A DNA stretch of 62,549 bases from an uncultured Bacteroides sp. (GTDB taxonomy: Bacteria > Bacteroidota > Bacteroidia > Bacteroidales > Bacteroidaceae), in the NCBI GenBank assembly GCA_944322285.1, contig CALUOR010000021.1:1-62549 (forward strand), in the 5' to 3' direction. Positions 50,786-59,035 of this stretch are shown piece by piece. The notes beneath the pieces are model-generated. The model saw nothing but the letters and a program-made list of their open reading frames with translations. It had not been told where the DNA came from and searched no databases. Every line of letters begins with the position of its first letter. Positions within the stretch are counted from its first letter, which is position 1. A program made the position numbers and the translations under genes.

Positions 50786-51382
50786 TTAAATATCAGTCGC
50801 TTCGTTATCAGGTATCTCGAAACGTGCTTCCACATCGGGCAGGCGGATGAGGTCGCGATGATGTAGAATGACGCAATCGCCATACTCTAATTTGTTTTGC
50901 CCGATAAACGTGGGGTTTACTTTCTCTTTGTAGAGCGAGGCACAATGTACGAATCCTTTCCCCGGTATTTTTTTGATTTCAATTACCAAGTGCTCCCGAC
51001 TCATACGTTTCGTCTCGCAGGGAATCTGACAGGTGGCAGATGAGGCCGAAGCCTTACGTCCGATGATGTTCTTGCCGGGTTTCAGCTGGAAGGACAGACC
51101 TAAAGCCGGGATTGCCAGCTTGCCCAAGGTGTAGTTAGGGCCTTTATCTATGTCTGTTTCAGTTTCTTCTTTGGCATATCCGCTTTTGCTGTTCGGATAT
51201 TGGGTCGTTTCTTCCTTGCTCGCGTTGCCAGTGTTGCTGGCGATTCTCCGGAAAGCGGAAAAAGGCGATTTGTTCTTGCAGACGGGGCAAGTCACGGATT
51301 TCGATTCAATACCCGGTTGGTTCTGCACTGAAAGAACGCTGCCGCAAACGGGACAGCCTATTTTTAAGATATTGTTCATCAT
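50786..51382 (-). CDS. Zinc-ribbon/FHA protein
   Basis: A 198-residue cytosolic protein. Two CPVC knuckles (10-13 and 32-35) form a zinc ribbon. After an acidic linker comes an FHA domain (~85-190): IIGRK (106-110), SREHL (128-132) and NPTFIGQNKLEYGD, then HHRDLIRL. FHA domains bind phosphothreonine, so this is a probable reader of the kinases' output. Two ATG codons lie at the start; either may be used. Last gene of the unit starting at 56482, 22 nt after the caspase gene. Confidence 0.92.
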   Translation of the reverse strand: MMNNILKIGCPVCGSVLSVQNQPGIESKSVTCPVCKNKSPFSAFRRIASNTGNASKEETTQYPNSKSGYAKEETETDIDKGPNYTLGKLAIPALGLSFQLKPGKNIIGRKASASSATCQIPCETKRMSREHLVIEIKKIPGKGFVHCASLYKEKVNPTFIGQNKLEYGDCVILHHRDLIRLPDVEARFEIPDNEATDI

Positions 51383-51404
51383 ATTTTTTTAGAATTAAAA
51401 TTGT

Positions 51405-52133
51405 TTACCAAACCATGACAGGCATATTATCCGAAAATTTCCCCCACATGACAGGGTGTTGTTTGTTGTCGGATAATTTCACTACGCCTGCGTGTACGTA
51501 ATTAAAAAGTTCTTTGGCCGTAATGATGCGGTCTCTGTTAGCGTCCGCGCCTCCCCGGAGTCCTCTCTGGAGGTAGGTGGTGAAGTAACCGTTCTGCATG
51601 TCGCGTCGTTCGATGGATGTTTCGTTGCTTCGGGAGGAAAGAAACAACATGACATTGGCCTTTCGGGCGGCAGCGATGGCACTGCTGGAACTTCTTCCGG
51701 GAGTTCGGATTTTACCGGAAAAGCAGGCATCCGCAAAAATCATCTTGTTTTTGCACTTGTTCTTTGCCATGGCTTTGCGCACTTGGGCATAACTTAATGT
51801 CCCATCGTAGGAGGCAAATCCACCGGGATAGCCATGTCCGCTGAAGAAGAATACCACGATGTCATTGGCGGTGGCTCTCTTGAAAGTCTCCTGCAAGGCT
51901 TTCAGAATGTTGGCGGTGGTGGCCTGCTGGTTCAGCAATTGTTTGTATGTGACGTTGGTGTTCTTGCTGTACAGCCAGGTGATGGTTTTCGCATCGTTGG
52001 CGGGAAGCGTCAGGTCACTATCCGTTCCTGGATAGTCCGATATGCCTACCGATACCAAATATACCTTGGCCGAGGCTATAGAGCAAAAGCCTAGTAGGAA
52101 CAGGGTGAGCGTGAGAATAAGTTTAGCCTTCAT
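51405..52133 (-). CDS. Exported caspase-like cysteine protease (C14)
   Basis: From ATG 52133 the product has 242 residues; another ATG lies three codons upstream. A signal peptide (MKAKLILTLTLFLLGFCSIA, then SA) precedes a caspase/metacaspase fold: YLVSVGISDYPG strand, NDAKTI helix, catalytic His in VVFFFSGHGYPG, and catalytic Cys in MIFADACFSG. DANRDRIITAKELFNYV near the end resembles a degenerate EF-hand. Metacaspases often need calcium and cut after Lys/Arg; neither is shown here. It overlaps the end of the upstream acidic-protein gene by 11 nt, so the two are translationally linked. Periplasmic or outer-membrane location is inferred from the signal. Confidence 0.93.
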   Translation of the reverse strand: MKAKLILTLTLFLLGFCSIASAKVYLVSVGISDYPGTDSDLTLPANDAKTITWLYSKNTNVTYKQLLNQQATTANILKALQETFKRATANDIVVFFFSGHGYPGGFASYDGTLSYAQVRKAMAKNKCKNKMIFADACFSGKIRTPGRSSSSAIAAARKANVMLFLSSRSNETSIERRDMQNGYFTTYLQRGLRGGADANRDRIITAKELFNYVHAGVVKLSDNKQHPVMWGKFSDNMPVMVW

Positions 52134-53076
52134 AGATATCATTATTTGTATAATCTAAATAATCGGGTTCATCAGTCGCGGCATACAGGTTGGCGTTGGG
52201 ATCGGCACCATTGAAGCCACCCATATCGTCAACGGTAATTCCTTGGTCTGAGATATCCAAGATTTCGTTCTCGCTGATATAGTTGTCTCCGTCCATGTCT
52301 GTGGCCATTGCATCAAACACCTGGTCGTTGTCCACATCAATGAGGTACACATCCTGGTCGTCTACTGACATTAAGCCGATGTTGGCTCCGCTTTCGGCAT
52401 CGTGTTCCACTCCTAGCACTTCTACTTCAAGGTCGTCCGTACTGCCTAAAGTCTCATCCGACGGGTAAGCCTGTATTTCCTCTCCCGCCGGGTCGTAGCC
52501 TACCGGTTGAATGGCTTCATCCTCTACAATGGCAATGTCTTCGGGTGCAACGTCGGGAGTGCCGTCTATGGAAGCGGATTCTTCGGCCGCCCAAGCGAAA
52601 TGCTCGTTGTAATCCTCACGCGCTTCGGCGGTCATGTTATCCCATTCTTCAGCGGTGTAGGTGTTGTACAGGTTGCCGTGCCATTCGAACACGCCACCCG
52701 GACCTACTTCCGCCCGTGCGGCGGCAAAAGCTTGGGAGAATGACATGTCATCGTCCACGCAGCTGGCCATTGAGATGCTTTCGTCCACGATGGGAGTAGG
52801 TGCTTCCGGTTCATGAACGGGAGATGGACCCGGAACGGTCGGGTCATTGGGATCGGGAGGAGTTGCGCTGGTAAAGAGGGAGTAGGCTGCTCCGAACAGG
52901 ATGCCTGTACCGCCGCTTATCGCCACTTTCTTCCACGTGCCACTTTTCTTTGAAGCCGTTTCAGCAGTCACTTCAGTTTTTTTTGCGGCTGTTTCATTCT
53001 TCTTTTCGTCCATTTGGGTCGATTCGTCAAACGTTGTTGTCTCGTTGGAATCGTAAACCGTATCTTCTGTATTCAT
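52123..53076 (-). CDS. Acidic DxDxDG protein with one AFAAARAE domain
   Basis: A 317-residue protein of unknown function. Order: acidic N-terminal tail, weakly hydrophobic segment (VAISGGTGILFGAAYSLFTS, ~51-70), proline-rich linker, one ~55-residue domain (106-160; MSFSQAFAAARAEVGPGGVF then WHGNLYNTYTAEEW), and a C-terminal module with EF-hand-like acidic loops (DVDNDQVFDAMATDMDGDNY, about 241-260). It ends with DYLDYTNNDIYEG. Close relatives are at 54562 and 55928. The loops suggest calcium binding, which would need testing. Its stop overlaps the caspase start. Confidence 0.85.
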   Translation of the reverse strand: MNTEDTVYDSNETTTFDESTQMDEKKNETAAKKTEVTAETASKKSGTWKKVAISGGTGILFGAAYSLFTSATPPDPNDPTVPGPSPVHEPEAPTPIVDESISMASCVDDDMSFSQAFAAARAEVGPGGVFEWHGNLYNTYTAEEWDNMTAEAREDYNEHFAWAAEESASIDGTPDVAPEDIAIVEDEAIQPVGYDPAGEEIQAYPSDETLGSTDDLEVEVLGVEHDAESGANIGLMSVDDQDVYLIDVDNDQVFDAMATDMDGDNYISENEILDISDQGITVDDMGGFNGADPNANLYAATDEPDYLDYTNNDIYEG

Positions 53077-53106
53077 AATGTTCTTTTTAGCGATTAAACA
53101 AGTTTG

Positions 53107-53496
53107 TCATTTCTTTCCCGGCCGGTTTCCTTGCGATTGGCGCAGGCGGTTGAATTGCTGTAGAAACTGTGCCGGAAGGGGATTGTTGGGAGTGAGTTCG
53201 GCCATTTCCAATTCCACTTCCACCAATTGGGAACGTAATTCCAGGCAGATGGAATCTTGGCTCATGTTCATCCTTTCCATGGTTTCGGCTGATACGCCCT
53301 CAATGGATTGGTTCCGTTTGCGGTCTTCCGTCTCAATCTGTTTCTGAATGTCTGCTTTGCGGGCTTTTAATTCGTTGAGGCGAAGAGCTACCAAGGTGGA
53401 GTCTGCCCGGTTTTGCGCGGAGATGGCTTGTGGCAGGGCAAAACTGAATGCGGCCATGGCCAAAAGAAGTATAAGGCAATTTTTATTCATAATCAT
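53107..53496 (-). CDS. Small exported coiled-coil protein
   Basis: A 129-residue protein with signal peptide (NKNCLILLLAMAAFSFALPQ, cleavage near AISA-QN) and a mature part rich in Lys, Glu, Arg and Leu with heptad spacing (LRLNELKARKADIQKQIETE), hence a helical coiled coil. No family recognised. Start overlaps the end of the LRR gene by 14 nt. Confidence 0.8.
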   Translation of the reverse strand: MIMNKNCLILLLAMAAFSFALPQAISAQNRADSTLVALRLNELKARKADIQKQIETEDRKRNQSIEGVSAETMERMNMSQDSICLELRSQLVEVELEMAELTPNNPLPAQFLQQFNRLRQSQGNRPGKK

Positions 53497-54547
53497 CGAA
53501 ATTTTTAAGTCCTTTAATGTTTTTAGTTTGCGGGAGCGATTCTTCTCCTACCATGTAGGGGATGCTGCCGGTTTGGTTAGATTCGGTATATTCACCAGAG
53601 GTGACTGTTAGTTGCTTGCTGTATTCCTTCTTCGCATCTTTGGGAACATTGATGCGGACGGCAGGATTCGCTATTTGCAGCAGGAAGCAGGCCTGGCCGT
53701 TTTGATAGGCGGTGGTCAGCGGTTTTTCTCCTCTGAATACCATTTCCTCCAAAGCGGACATGCGGGAAGTCTCTCTGAAGGACATTGTCTGCACCGAGGC
53801 AGGTATGTCTATCAGTGTTACTCCAAGGCAATCTATTAAAGCGCCTGAGGTGACGGTTGTGGTACCTTCCTTTATTTTCAATGTGCCTTTGTAGGAACGG
53901 GGTACACCATATAATATGGTATAGTCTTTGTTGTAGAGTCCCCCTTTGTAGGCGGAAAACTTGGCATTGTTTGCGTCCACATTCACTTCACAGAGGCTGG
54001 CGATGGACTTGAGATTCATGACTTTCTCTACTTTGGCTGGAATGTTGACCGTACGTAAGGAATCGCTCCAGCGGTAAGGAGCCAGATTCAAGGTTTTCCA
54101 GTCGCTTCCGAACGAAAGGTCTTTCAAGGCCGAGCATTTAAAGAAAGTGCCTTGCCCCATCTTTATGTCTCCGCTGGGGAATAATACCTGACTTAGAGCG
54201 GTGCATCCTTCGAATGCGAAATCGCCAATCTCTTTGATGGATGAGGGCAATACGATGCCCGTCAGTCCTGTTTCTCCACTGAAAGCTTTCGCTCCGATTT
54301 TAGTGATGCTATAGACCACTTTCCCGTGTTTCACCTTAGCTGGTATCTCCAATACGCCTTTGGCTTCCGGGGTGCGCATGTCGGCTATGCTTCCTTTATA
54401 GGTGACTTCTGCCGTCCGGTGTGCCTTGCTGGTAATGTTGAAATAAATCTTTTGTCCGTCAATGGTAGCCGTGAAGTCGTGTGCCGTTGCGGCCAGAGTG
54501 GCGGCTCCCAGGCACACCATACTTATTAATAATCTTAGTCTCTTCAT
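53483..54547 (-). CDS. Exported BspA-type leucine-rich-repeat protein
   Basis: A 354-residue protein with a signal peptide (MKRLRLLISMVCLGAATLAA) and LRR_5 repeats of the BspA type: ITKIGAKAFSGETGLTGIVL, IKEIGDFAFEGCTALSQVLF, GTFFKCSALKDLSF and later DIPASVQTMSFRETSRMSALEEMVF in parts. Such proteins are surface or periplasmic binding proteins in Bacteroidales. Here it lies between acidic DxDxDG proteins and the coiled-coil and caspase genes, with short spacing, so it is part of the same unit. Confidence 0.9.
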   Translation of the reverse strand: MKRLRLLISMVCLGAATLAATAHDFTATIDGQKIYFNITSKAHRTAEVTYKGSIADMRTPEAKGVLEIPAKVKHGKVVYSITKIGAKAFSGETGLTGIVLPSSIKEIGDFAFEGCTALSQVLFPSGDIKMGQGTFFKCSALKDLSFGSDWKTLNLAPYRWSDSLRTVNIPAKVEKVMNLKSIASLCEVNVDANNAKFSAYKGGLYNKDYTILYGVPRSYKGTLKIKEGTTTVTSGALIDCLGVTLIDIPASVQTMSFRETSRMSALEEMVFRGEKPLTTAYQNGQACFLLQIANPAVRINVPKDAKKEYSKQLTVTSGEYTESNQTGSIPYMVGEESLPQTKNIKGLKNFDDYE

Positions 54548-54561
54548 ACTTCTTATTCTTT

Positions 54562-55881
54562 TTAAGCTAAATATCCATCTACATTCGCGTCATTCACATA
54601 GTCAGGGCCTTCACCCCCCATGGCCAAATAATTGTTCTGGTCCATCTCGTTTGTCTGTTGGAATTGCTCCATTGCGATATTATTTGGGGAAATATCGGTA
54701 ATTTCTCCTTCATCTATCTGGTTGTTCCCATTGGCGTCTACAACGAATAAATCGGCTGTCCCATTCATGTCTCCGTCAATAATGAATCCGGTTTGTCCGT
54801 CTATGTTCACCGCAGCTACGTCCATCTGGGTGCCATCGTCATAGGTTACGGTTTCATAACCGAGAACAGCGACTTGGGGCTCATCCATAGGAGGATTGAC
54901 AATCGGCACTTCGTCATTGGGAGTCACCATGGCCATATTCTCACTGGAAACATCGATCATTTCCTCATAATCCACTTGCCCGTCTCCATTTATATCTGCT
55001 CCCATTATATCTATGATGCCGTCTCTGTTGAAATCGAAGAGGTAGGCTTCCTGACCTTGAATGTTTACAAGTGCCACATCCACCAGAGTGCCATCTTCGG
55101 TAGTAAGGGTTTCATATTGAATGACTTCTATACCGGAATCGTTGTGTGATTGATAGCCTGAGTTATAGTTGTTTGAAGAATGGTGAGAATCCTGCATGGG
55201 GATAGGCGTGGAGGACAGTTCGGCACTGAATTCCGCCCGTTCTCCGGCTGACATGTGACCCCACTCTTCTGCTGTAAAAGTATTGTACAGATTGCCGTGC
55301 CAATGGAAGACTCCTCCCGAACCGACTTCAGCGCGTGCGGCGGCAAATGCTTGCGAGAAAGACATATCATCGTCTACGCAGGTAGCTATCGCAATGTCTT
55401 TGCCGGCCGTATCCACATCCGCCTGGATAGAATCATCGGAAGTGGAAGCTGCTGACGCATCCCAATCAAAGTGAGAATCAAATTCGGCTCGTTCTTCTGC
55501 GGAGAGCTGATTCCATTCTTCGGCCGTGTAAGTATTGTACAGATGGCCGCGCCACTCAAAAACTCCTCCTGCTCCTACTTCGGCGCGTGCGGCGGCAAAG
55601 GCTTGTGAAAAGGACATTTCATCGTCCACGCAGGTTGCCACGGGGATGTGTTCATCTACTTGTGGCGGACGTTGCGGCTCAACGTTTCCACCTCTGGCTG
55701 CGCTGGTGAAGAATGTAGTGGCTGCTCCAAATAGAATGCCCGTTCCTCCACCGATGGCCACTTCTTTCCAAGTGCTGTTTCTTTTTGAGGCACTTTGTGG
55801 CTGACTTTCCTTCGCGTTGTCCTGTGCTTCGCCAAATGTTGTAGCTTCGTTGGCATTGTAAATCGTATCTTCAGTTTTCAT
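54562..55881 (-). CDS. Acidic DxDxDG protein with two AFAAARAE domains
   Basis: A 439-residue protein. After an acidic start and a weakly hydrophobic segment (VAIGGGTGILFGAATTFFTS, 41-60) come two copies of the ~55-residue domain (83-137 and 167-221) with MSFSQAFAAARAEVG and NTYTAEEW/NTFTAEEW. Then two ~75-residue modules follow (about 252-316 and 337-404), each with DGT...DVA.VNI.GQ strands and acidic loops (DFNRDGIIDIMGADINGDGQ; DANGNNQIDEGEITDIS). It ends GPDYVNDANVDGYLA. No signal peptide; membrane topology uncertain. Second gene of the unit with the caspase. Confidence 0.85.
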   Translation of the reverse strand: MKTEDTIYNANEATTFGEAQDNAKESQPQSASKRNSTWKEVAIGGGTGILFGAATTFFTSAARGGNVEPQRPPQVDEHIPVATCVDDEMSFSQAFAAARAEVGAGGVFEWRGHLYNTYTAEEWNQLSAEERAEFDSHFDWDASAASTSDDSIQADVDTAGKDIAIATCVDDDMSFSQAFAAARAEVGSGGVFHWHGNLYNTFTAEEWGHMSAGERAEFSAELSSTPIPMQDSHHSSNNYNSGYQSHNDSGIEVIQYETLTTEDGTLVDVALVNIQGQEAYLFDFNRDGIIDIMGADINGDGQVDYEEMIDVSSENMAMVTPNDEVPIVNPPMDEPQVAVLGYETVTYDDGTQMDVAAVNIDGQTGFIIDGDMNGTADLFVVDANGNNQIDEGEITDISPNNIAMEQFQQTNEMDQNNYLAMGGEGPDYVNDANVDGYLA

Positions 55882-55927
55882 TGTCGTTTAGTTTTTCAGG
55901 TAAAACATTCAATTCTTATTTTTATCT

Positions 55928-56482
55928 TTAAGCCATGTAGTAATCGTCTATATTGGCATTGTTTATATAATCATCTCCATCGTTTGAGGCCAAGTATAGG
56001 TCATCTCCGCCCATTTCGGCTTCTTGTTGGAAAGGCTCCATGGCGATGTTTTCGTTCGAAATGTCAATGATTTCATTGTTATCAATGACTCCATTTTGGT
56101 TGAGGTCGGAAGCCATGACGTCCGCCATTCCGTCTCCGTCCAAATCTCCTATGGCTACGGGCTGTCCGTCTACGGCCACTACCGCTACATCGGCTTGCGT
56201 ACCGTCTTCGTTGATGACAGGTCCGTAGCCAAGCACTTCCACTTGCGGATCTGGCGAAATGGGGTCTGGTTCCGGTTGGATAACGGGTTCATCCTGATGG
56301 ACAGGCTCCGTCACCACGTCTTCATTTACGGGCTGTGCCACAATCTCTTCTTGCTCTGTCACCTCTGCCGCATTAACCTCTTGTGCGATAACGTTAGCGC
56401 CTACTACACCTACAGCAGCACCTGCGATAGAGCTGGCTCCTGTTGCTACACTTTCCTTGACTTTACGATCTTTCTTTTCCAT
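55928..56482 (-). CDS. Acidic glycine-zipper protein with one DxDxDG module
   Basis: A 184-residue protein. A basic start, an Ala/Gly-rich segment (ATGASSIAGAAVGVVGANVI, 13-32) and an acidic Pro/Glu/Gln stretch lead to one module (82-150) with GDLDGDGMADVMASDLNQNG and DNNEIIDISNENIAME. The end is DDYINNANIDDYYMA. The first third is related to the 165-residue protein by the radical SAM gene, the module to those of the two larger acidic proteins. First gene behind a clear promoter. Confidence 0.85.
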   Translation of the reverse strand: MEKKDRKVKESVATGASSIAGAAVGVVGANVIAQEVNAAEVTEQEEIVAQPVNEDVVTEPVHQDEPVIQPEPDPISPDPQVEVLGYGPVINEDGTQADVAVVAVDGQPVAIGDLDGDGMADVMASDLNQNGVIDNNEIIDISNENIAMEPFQQEAEMGGDDLYLASNDGDDYINNANIDDYYMA

Positions 56483-56514
56483 AATCTATTGTATTTTAGT
56501 TTGTTATTCTGATG

Positions 56515-56545
56515 CAAAAGTAACTGTCCTTTCTCTCATCTCAAA
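56515..56545 (-). promoter_or_regulatory. Bacteroides-type promoter of the acidic protein-caspase-FHA unit
   Basis: On the minus strand TTTG (56545-56542), 19 nt, then TACTTTTG (56522-56515) match the -33/-7 consensus exactly. The start codon at 56482 lies 32 nt beyond the -7 element. This is the best promoter in the island. Confidence 0.85.
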
Positions 56546-56614
56546 ATATTTTAATCCATCCTGTATGTAATGGGGGGATTTGTACATGAAATGAGTGATT
56601 TAGAAAATAATCTC

Positions 56615-58177
56615 TTATTTCGAAACAGCTCGAATACTCATCCCATAAAAGCGATAACCGCTTATAATTTTATAATAATCTTGATCTTTTATTCCGTATG
56701 GATCGATATTTAAGTTTAAGTCTGTATTTAATTTATAGAAATCGTGGAGCATCTTACCTTTGGGTAAATAGAAATAGAGCTGGTAAGTATGTCTAAAGCT
56801 ATCTGGATTAGGTGTGGATGTCCAATAATTGCCAGCTTCTCCAACAGAATTTTGTGATACTCGTTCGTGGCGGCAACCTGCTGCGGGGAGAAATATGGAA
56901 TTTCCATTAGGGCCTGTTACTTGAAATCCTTTACAGAATTCTTCTTCTTTAGAAATGAAATGCCACTTACAATTCTCTATTAATTCTTGCATTTCTTCAA
57001 CTGTTGGTATTCTCCAAGTTCCTCCCCAATGAAGAGTGGCTGTATCGTATGGAGTTCCTGCTATGTTTCCAATTTCTTCATTGAATGTTTTACAGTTTTC
57101 TTTTTCATAGATAATTTTAGTCTCTGTCTCACCCCATGCAAAGTAATCACCGTAATCATAGGGACGTTTAGATCCTATATTGCAAGTAGCCCATTTAACG
57201 CTTAAACCTAAATCAACATATTCGTGTCCATTAATTGTATGGGCATTATTTTCTGATTCTAGGTTGGGATCTGCACTAAGAGTGGTAATTTCTGAGTCAG
57301 AGTTAGAGTCTTGAAGAGGCAACTCATCAAACATGGATATGAATTCCGGAATAGTTTGCGGTCGTTTCTTCTTATTAATCTGCATGGCGGAAGTTACAGC
57401 TTTGCGCATAGATTTACTAATGCCTGTGGGAAGTGGTTCCAATTCTTCTCCGCTTGCCAGCAGATTGGCACTTAATGGCGTAACTCCGGAGAGTAATTTG
57501 TATAGTGTGGCACCGAGCGCGTAAATATCAGTGGCAGGCATAAACTTTACCACATCATTGCCAATCTGTTCCAAAGGGGCATAGCCGGGAGTCTTGCCCA
57601 ACAGCGTAGAAGTGTTTTCTCCGTCCTCCTCGTCATATTGCTTGGAAGCACCGAAATCAATTAGTATGGCGTTGTCTTGTCCGTTTATCATGATATTGCC
57701 AGGCTTGATGTCCAGGTGCAATCGGTTGTGTTCATGCACATATTGCAGTGCATCGGCTACTTGGCGGATGTATTTCAATGCTCTTGCTTCTGGCAAGGGA
57801 CCTTCTTGCTTTACAATTTCACTAAGTGAATGCCCCTCAATGTAATCCATGACGAAATAGGCTGTTCCGTTTTCCTCGAACACGTCCGTGACGCGTACAA
57901 TGCCTGGATGCTGCAAACGGAATAACGCTTTGGCTTCCTCAATAAACTTTCGGCGTAATTTGTCTACCAATCCCTTTTTGCTTTGGGTGCCGACCGTTAC
58001 GTGGGCGGTTTTCTCATCCCGGTTGCAGAAATCCTTGATGAAAAACTCCTTGATGGCGACCCGCATTTCGAGCATGACGTGTTCGGCTTCGTAGGTACAC
58101 CCGAAGCCCCCGCTATTGATGAAGCGGATAATCTTATATTTCCCTCCTTGCAGAAATGTATTGTTTGGTAAATACAT
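56615..58177 (-). CDS. Soluble Ser/Thr kinase with FISUMP-type C-terminal domain
   Basis: A 520-residue kinase with NSGGFGCTYEAE loop, Lys43 in VAIKEFF, HLDIKPGN (154-161) and DFGASKQ (174-180); non-RD. The linker is short and no membrane span is seen. The C-terminal ~200 residues form a FISUMP-type domain (VDLGLSVKWATCNIGS, YFAWGETETK, WRIPTVEEMQEL, GNSIFLPAAGCR). Unlike the kinase at 37450, this domain should be cytosolic. It starts 4 nt after the FHA/TM gene, so FHA protein and kinase are co-translated. Confidence 0.92.
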   Translation of the reverse strand: MYLPNNTFLQGGKYKIIRFINSGGFGCTYEAEHVMLEMRVAIKEFFIKDFCNRDEKTAHVTVGTQSKKGLVDKLRRKFIEEAKALFRLQHPGIVRVTDVFEENGTAYFVMDYIEGHSLSEIVKQEGPLPEARALKYIRQVADALQYVHEHNRLHLDIKPGNIMINGQDNAILIDFGASKQYDEEDGENTSTLLGKTPGYAPLEQIGNDVVKFMPATDIYALGATLYKLLSGVTPLSANLLASGEELEPLPTGISKSMRKAVTSAMQINKKKRPQTIPEFISMFDELPLQDSNSDSEITTLSADPNLESENNAHTINGHEYVDLGLSVKWATCNIGSKRPYDYGDYFAWGETETKIIYEKENCKTFNEEIGNIAGTPYDTATLHWGGTWRIPTVEEMQELIENCKWHFISKEEEFCKGFQVTGPNGNSIFLPAAGCRHERVSQNSVGEAGNYWTSTPNPDSFRHTYQLYFYLPKGKMLHDFYKLNTDLNLNIDPYGIKDQDYYKIISGYRFYGMSIRAVSK

Positions 58178-58181
58178 AGGT

Positions 58182-59006
58182 TTATTCCTCCGTTAATTGG
58201 CATTTGCAATACGAACAGATTTTGTTTTGCCTTAATATTTTGTACGGTTGATTGCCTAAAAAGTGGTGACATTTGGGATTGGGGCAAACATATCTGTCTT
58301 GGAATTTTTCGTTTAGTTTCTCAGTTTCCTCAATGGATTTGTCTGTAAAACGCAAGTACAAACCTATGAGCATTACGATAAGGGCTATTCCGGTAAATAC
58401 TATCGCAAAAGGACGTATTTCGGGAGCAACACCTATAATGATTGTGCCGAGCATGGTGAATGCAATGGGAATACTAGACAAAAGGCCGATATGTTTTTGA
58501 CGAATTTTGATTTTTTTCAAACTGGCACTATAGTCATCCCATACATCTTTTAAGTGTTTAATGGAATATGGCCCCCCCGGTTGGATGCCTGCACCTCCAG
58601 CACCACCGACACTTCCTGGCCCATTGTTACCGCTTCTACTACCTCCTATGGCAATTAGGATTTGTTGGGCTGCGTTTAATATTTCCATAACATTAACGCC
58701 GAATCTGTCTTTCCCTAGCATTATTGTGCTGGTGGAATCTATCCGTTTGGACATAATTTCAAATCCATTCACATAGGTCACATTTTGTGCCTTCATGTTG
58801 GTCAGTGTCATGTTTCCCGTTTGGTCAATTTCAATTTGACAATGTGCGACACCTTCCGCCGGTTTGCAGCGGCTTACACTATTAGGCACAGAGCCTATTT
58901 GGCCTAATGTAGTGACTTTGGGTGCTCCTTTTATCGCTATCAATAACCGGCCTTGTCCAGGCTCTTTTCCGATAAGGATTGTTTTTCCTTTTAATGCGTC
59001 TATCAT
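58182..59006 (-). CDS. FHA-like protein with two membrane spans and a C-terminal zinc ribbon
   Basis: A 274-residue protein. The first ~110 residues follow the FHA strand pattern, with SVSRCKPAEGVAHCQIEI in place of the usual SRxH and then YVNGFEIMSKRI; it may be degenerate. A Gly/Ser-rich stretch (122-145), a helix and two membrane spans (~172-192 and 200-220) precede a zinc ribbon (CPNPKCHHF ... CSYCKC). Its two termini face the cytosol. It could hold the neighbouring kinase or its phosphorylated partner at the membrane. Confidence 0.85.
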   Translation of the reverse strand: MIDALKGKTILIGKEPGQGRLLIAIKGAPKVTTLGQIGSVPNSVSRCKPAEGVAHCQIEIDQTGNMTLTNMKAQNVTYVNGFEIMSKRIDSTSTIMLGKDRFGVNVMEILNAAQQILIAIGGSRSGNNGPGSVGGAGGAGIQPGGPYSIKHLKDVWDDYSASLKKIKIRQKHIGLLSSIPIAFTMLGTIIIGVAPEIRPFAIVFTGIALIVMLIGLYLRFTDKSIEETEKLNEKFQDRYVCPNPKCHHFLGNQPYKILRQNKICSYCKCQLTEE

Positions 59007-59035
59007 ATTATTTTGCTTTTATTGTTTCCTTTAGT

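Noticed and set aside
51836-52142. Caspase as part of a CHAT/defence effector
   Set aside because: It has a signal peptide and no sensor or gasdermin-like partner nearby, which does not fit cytosolic defence caspases.
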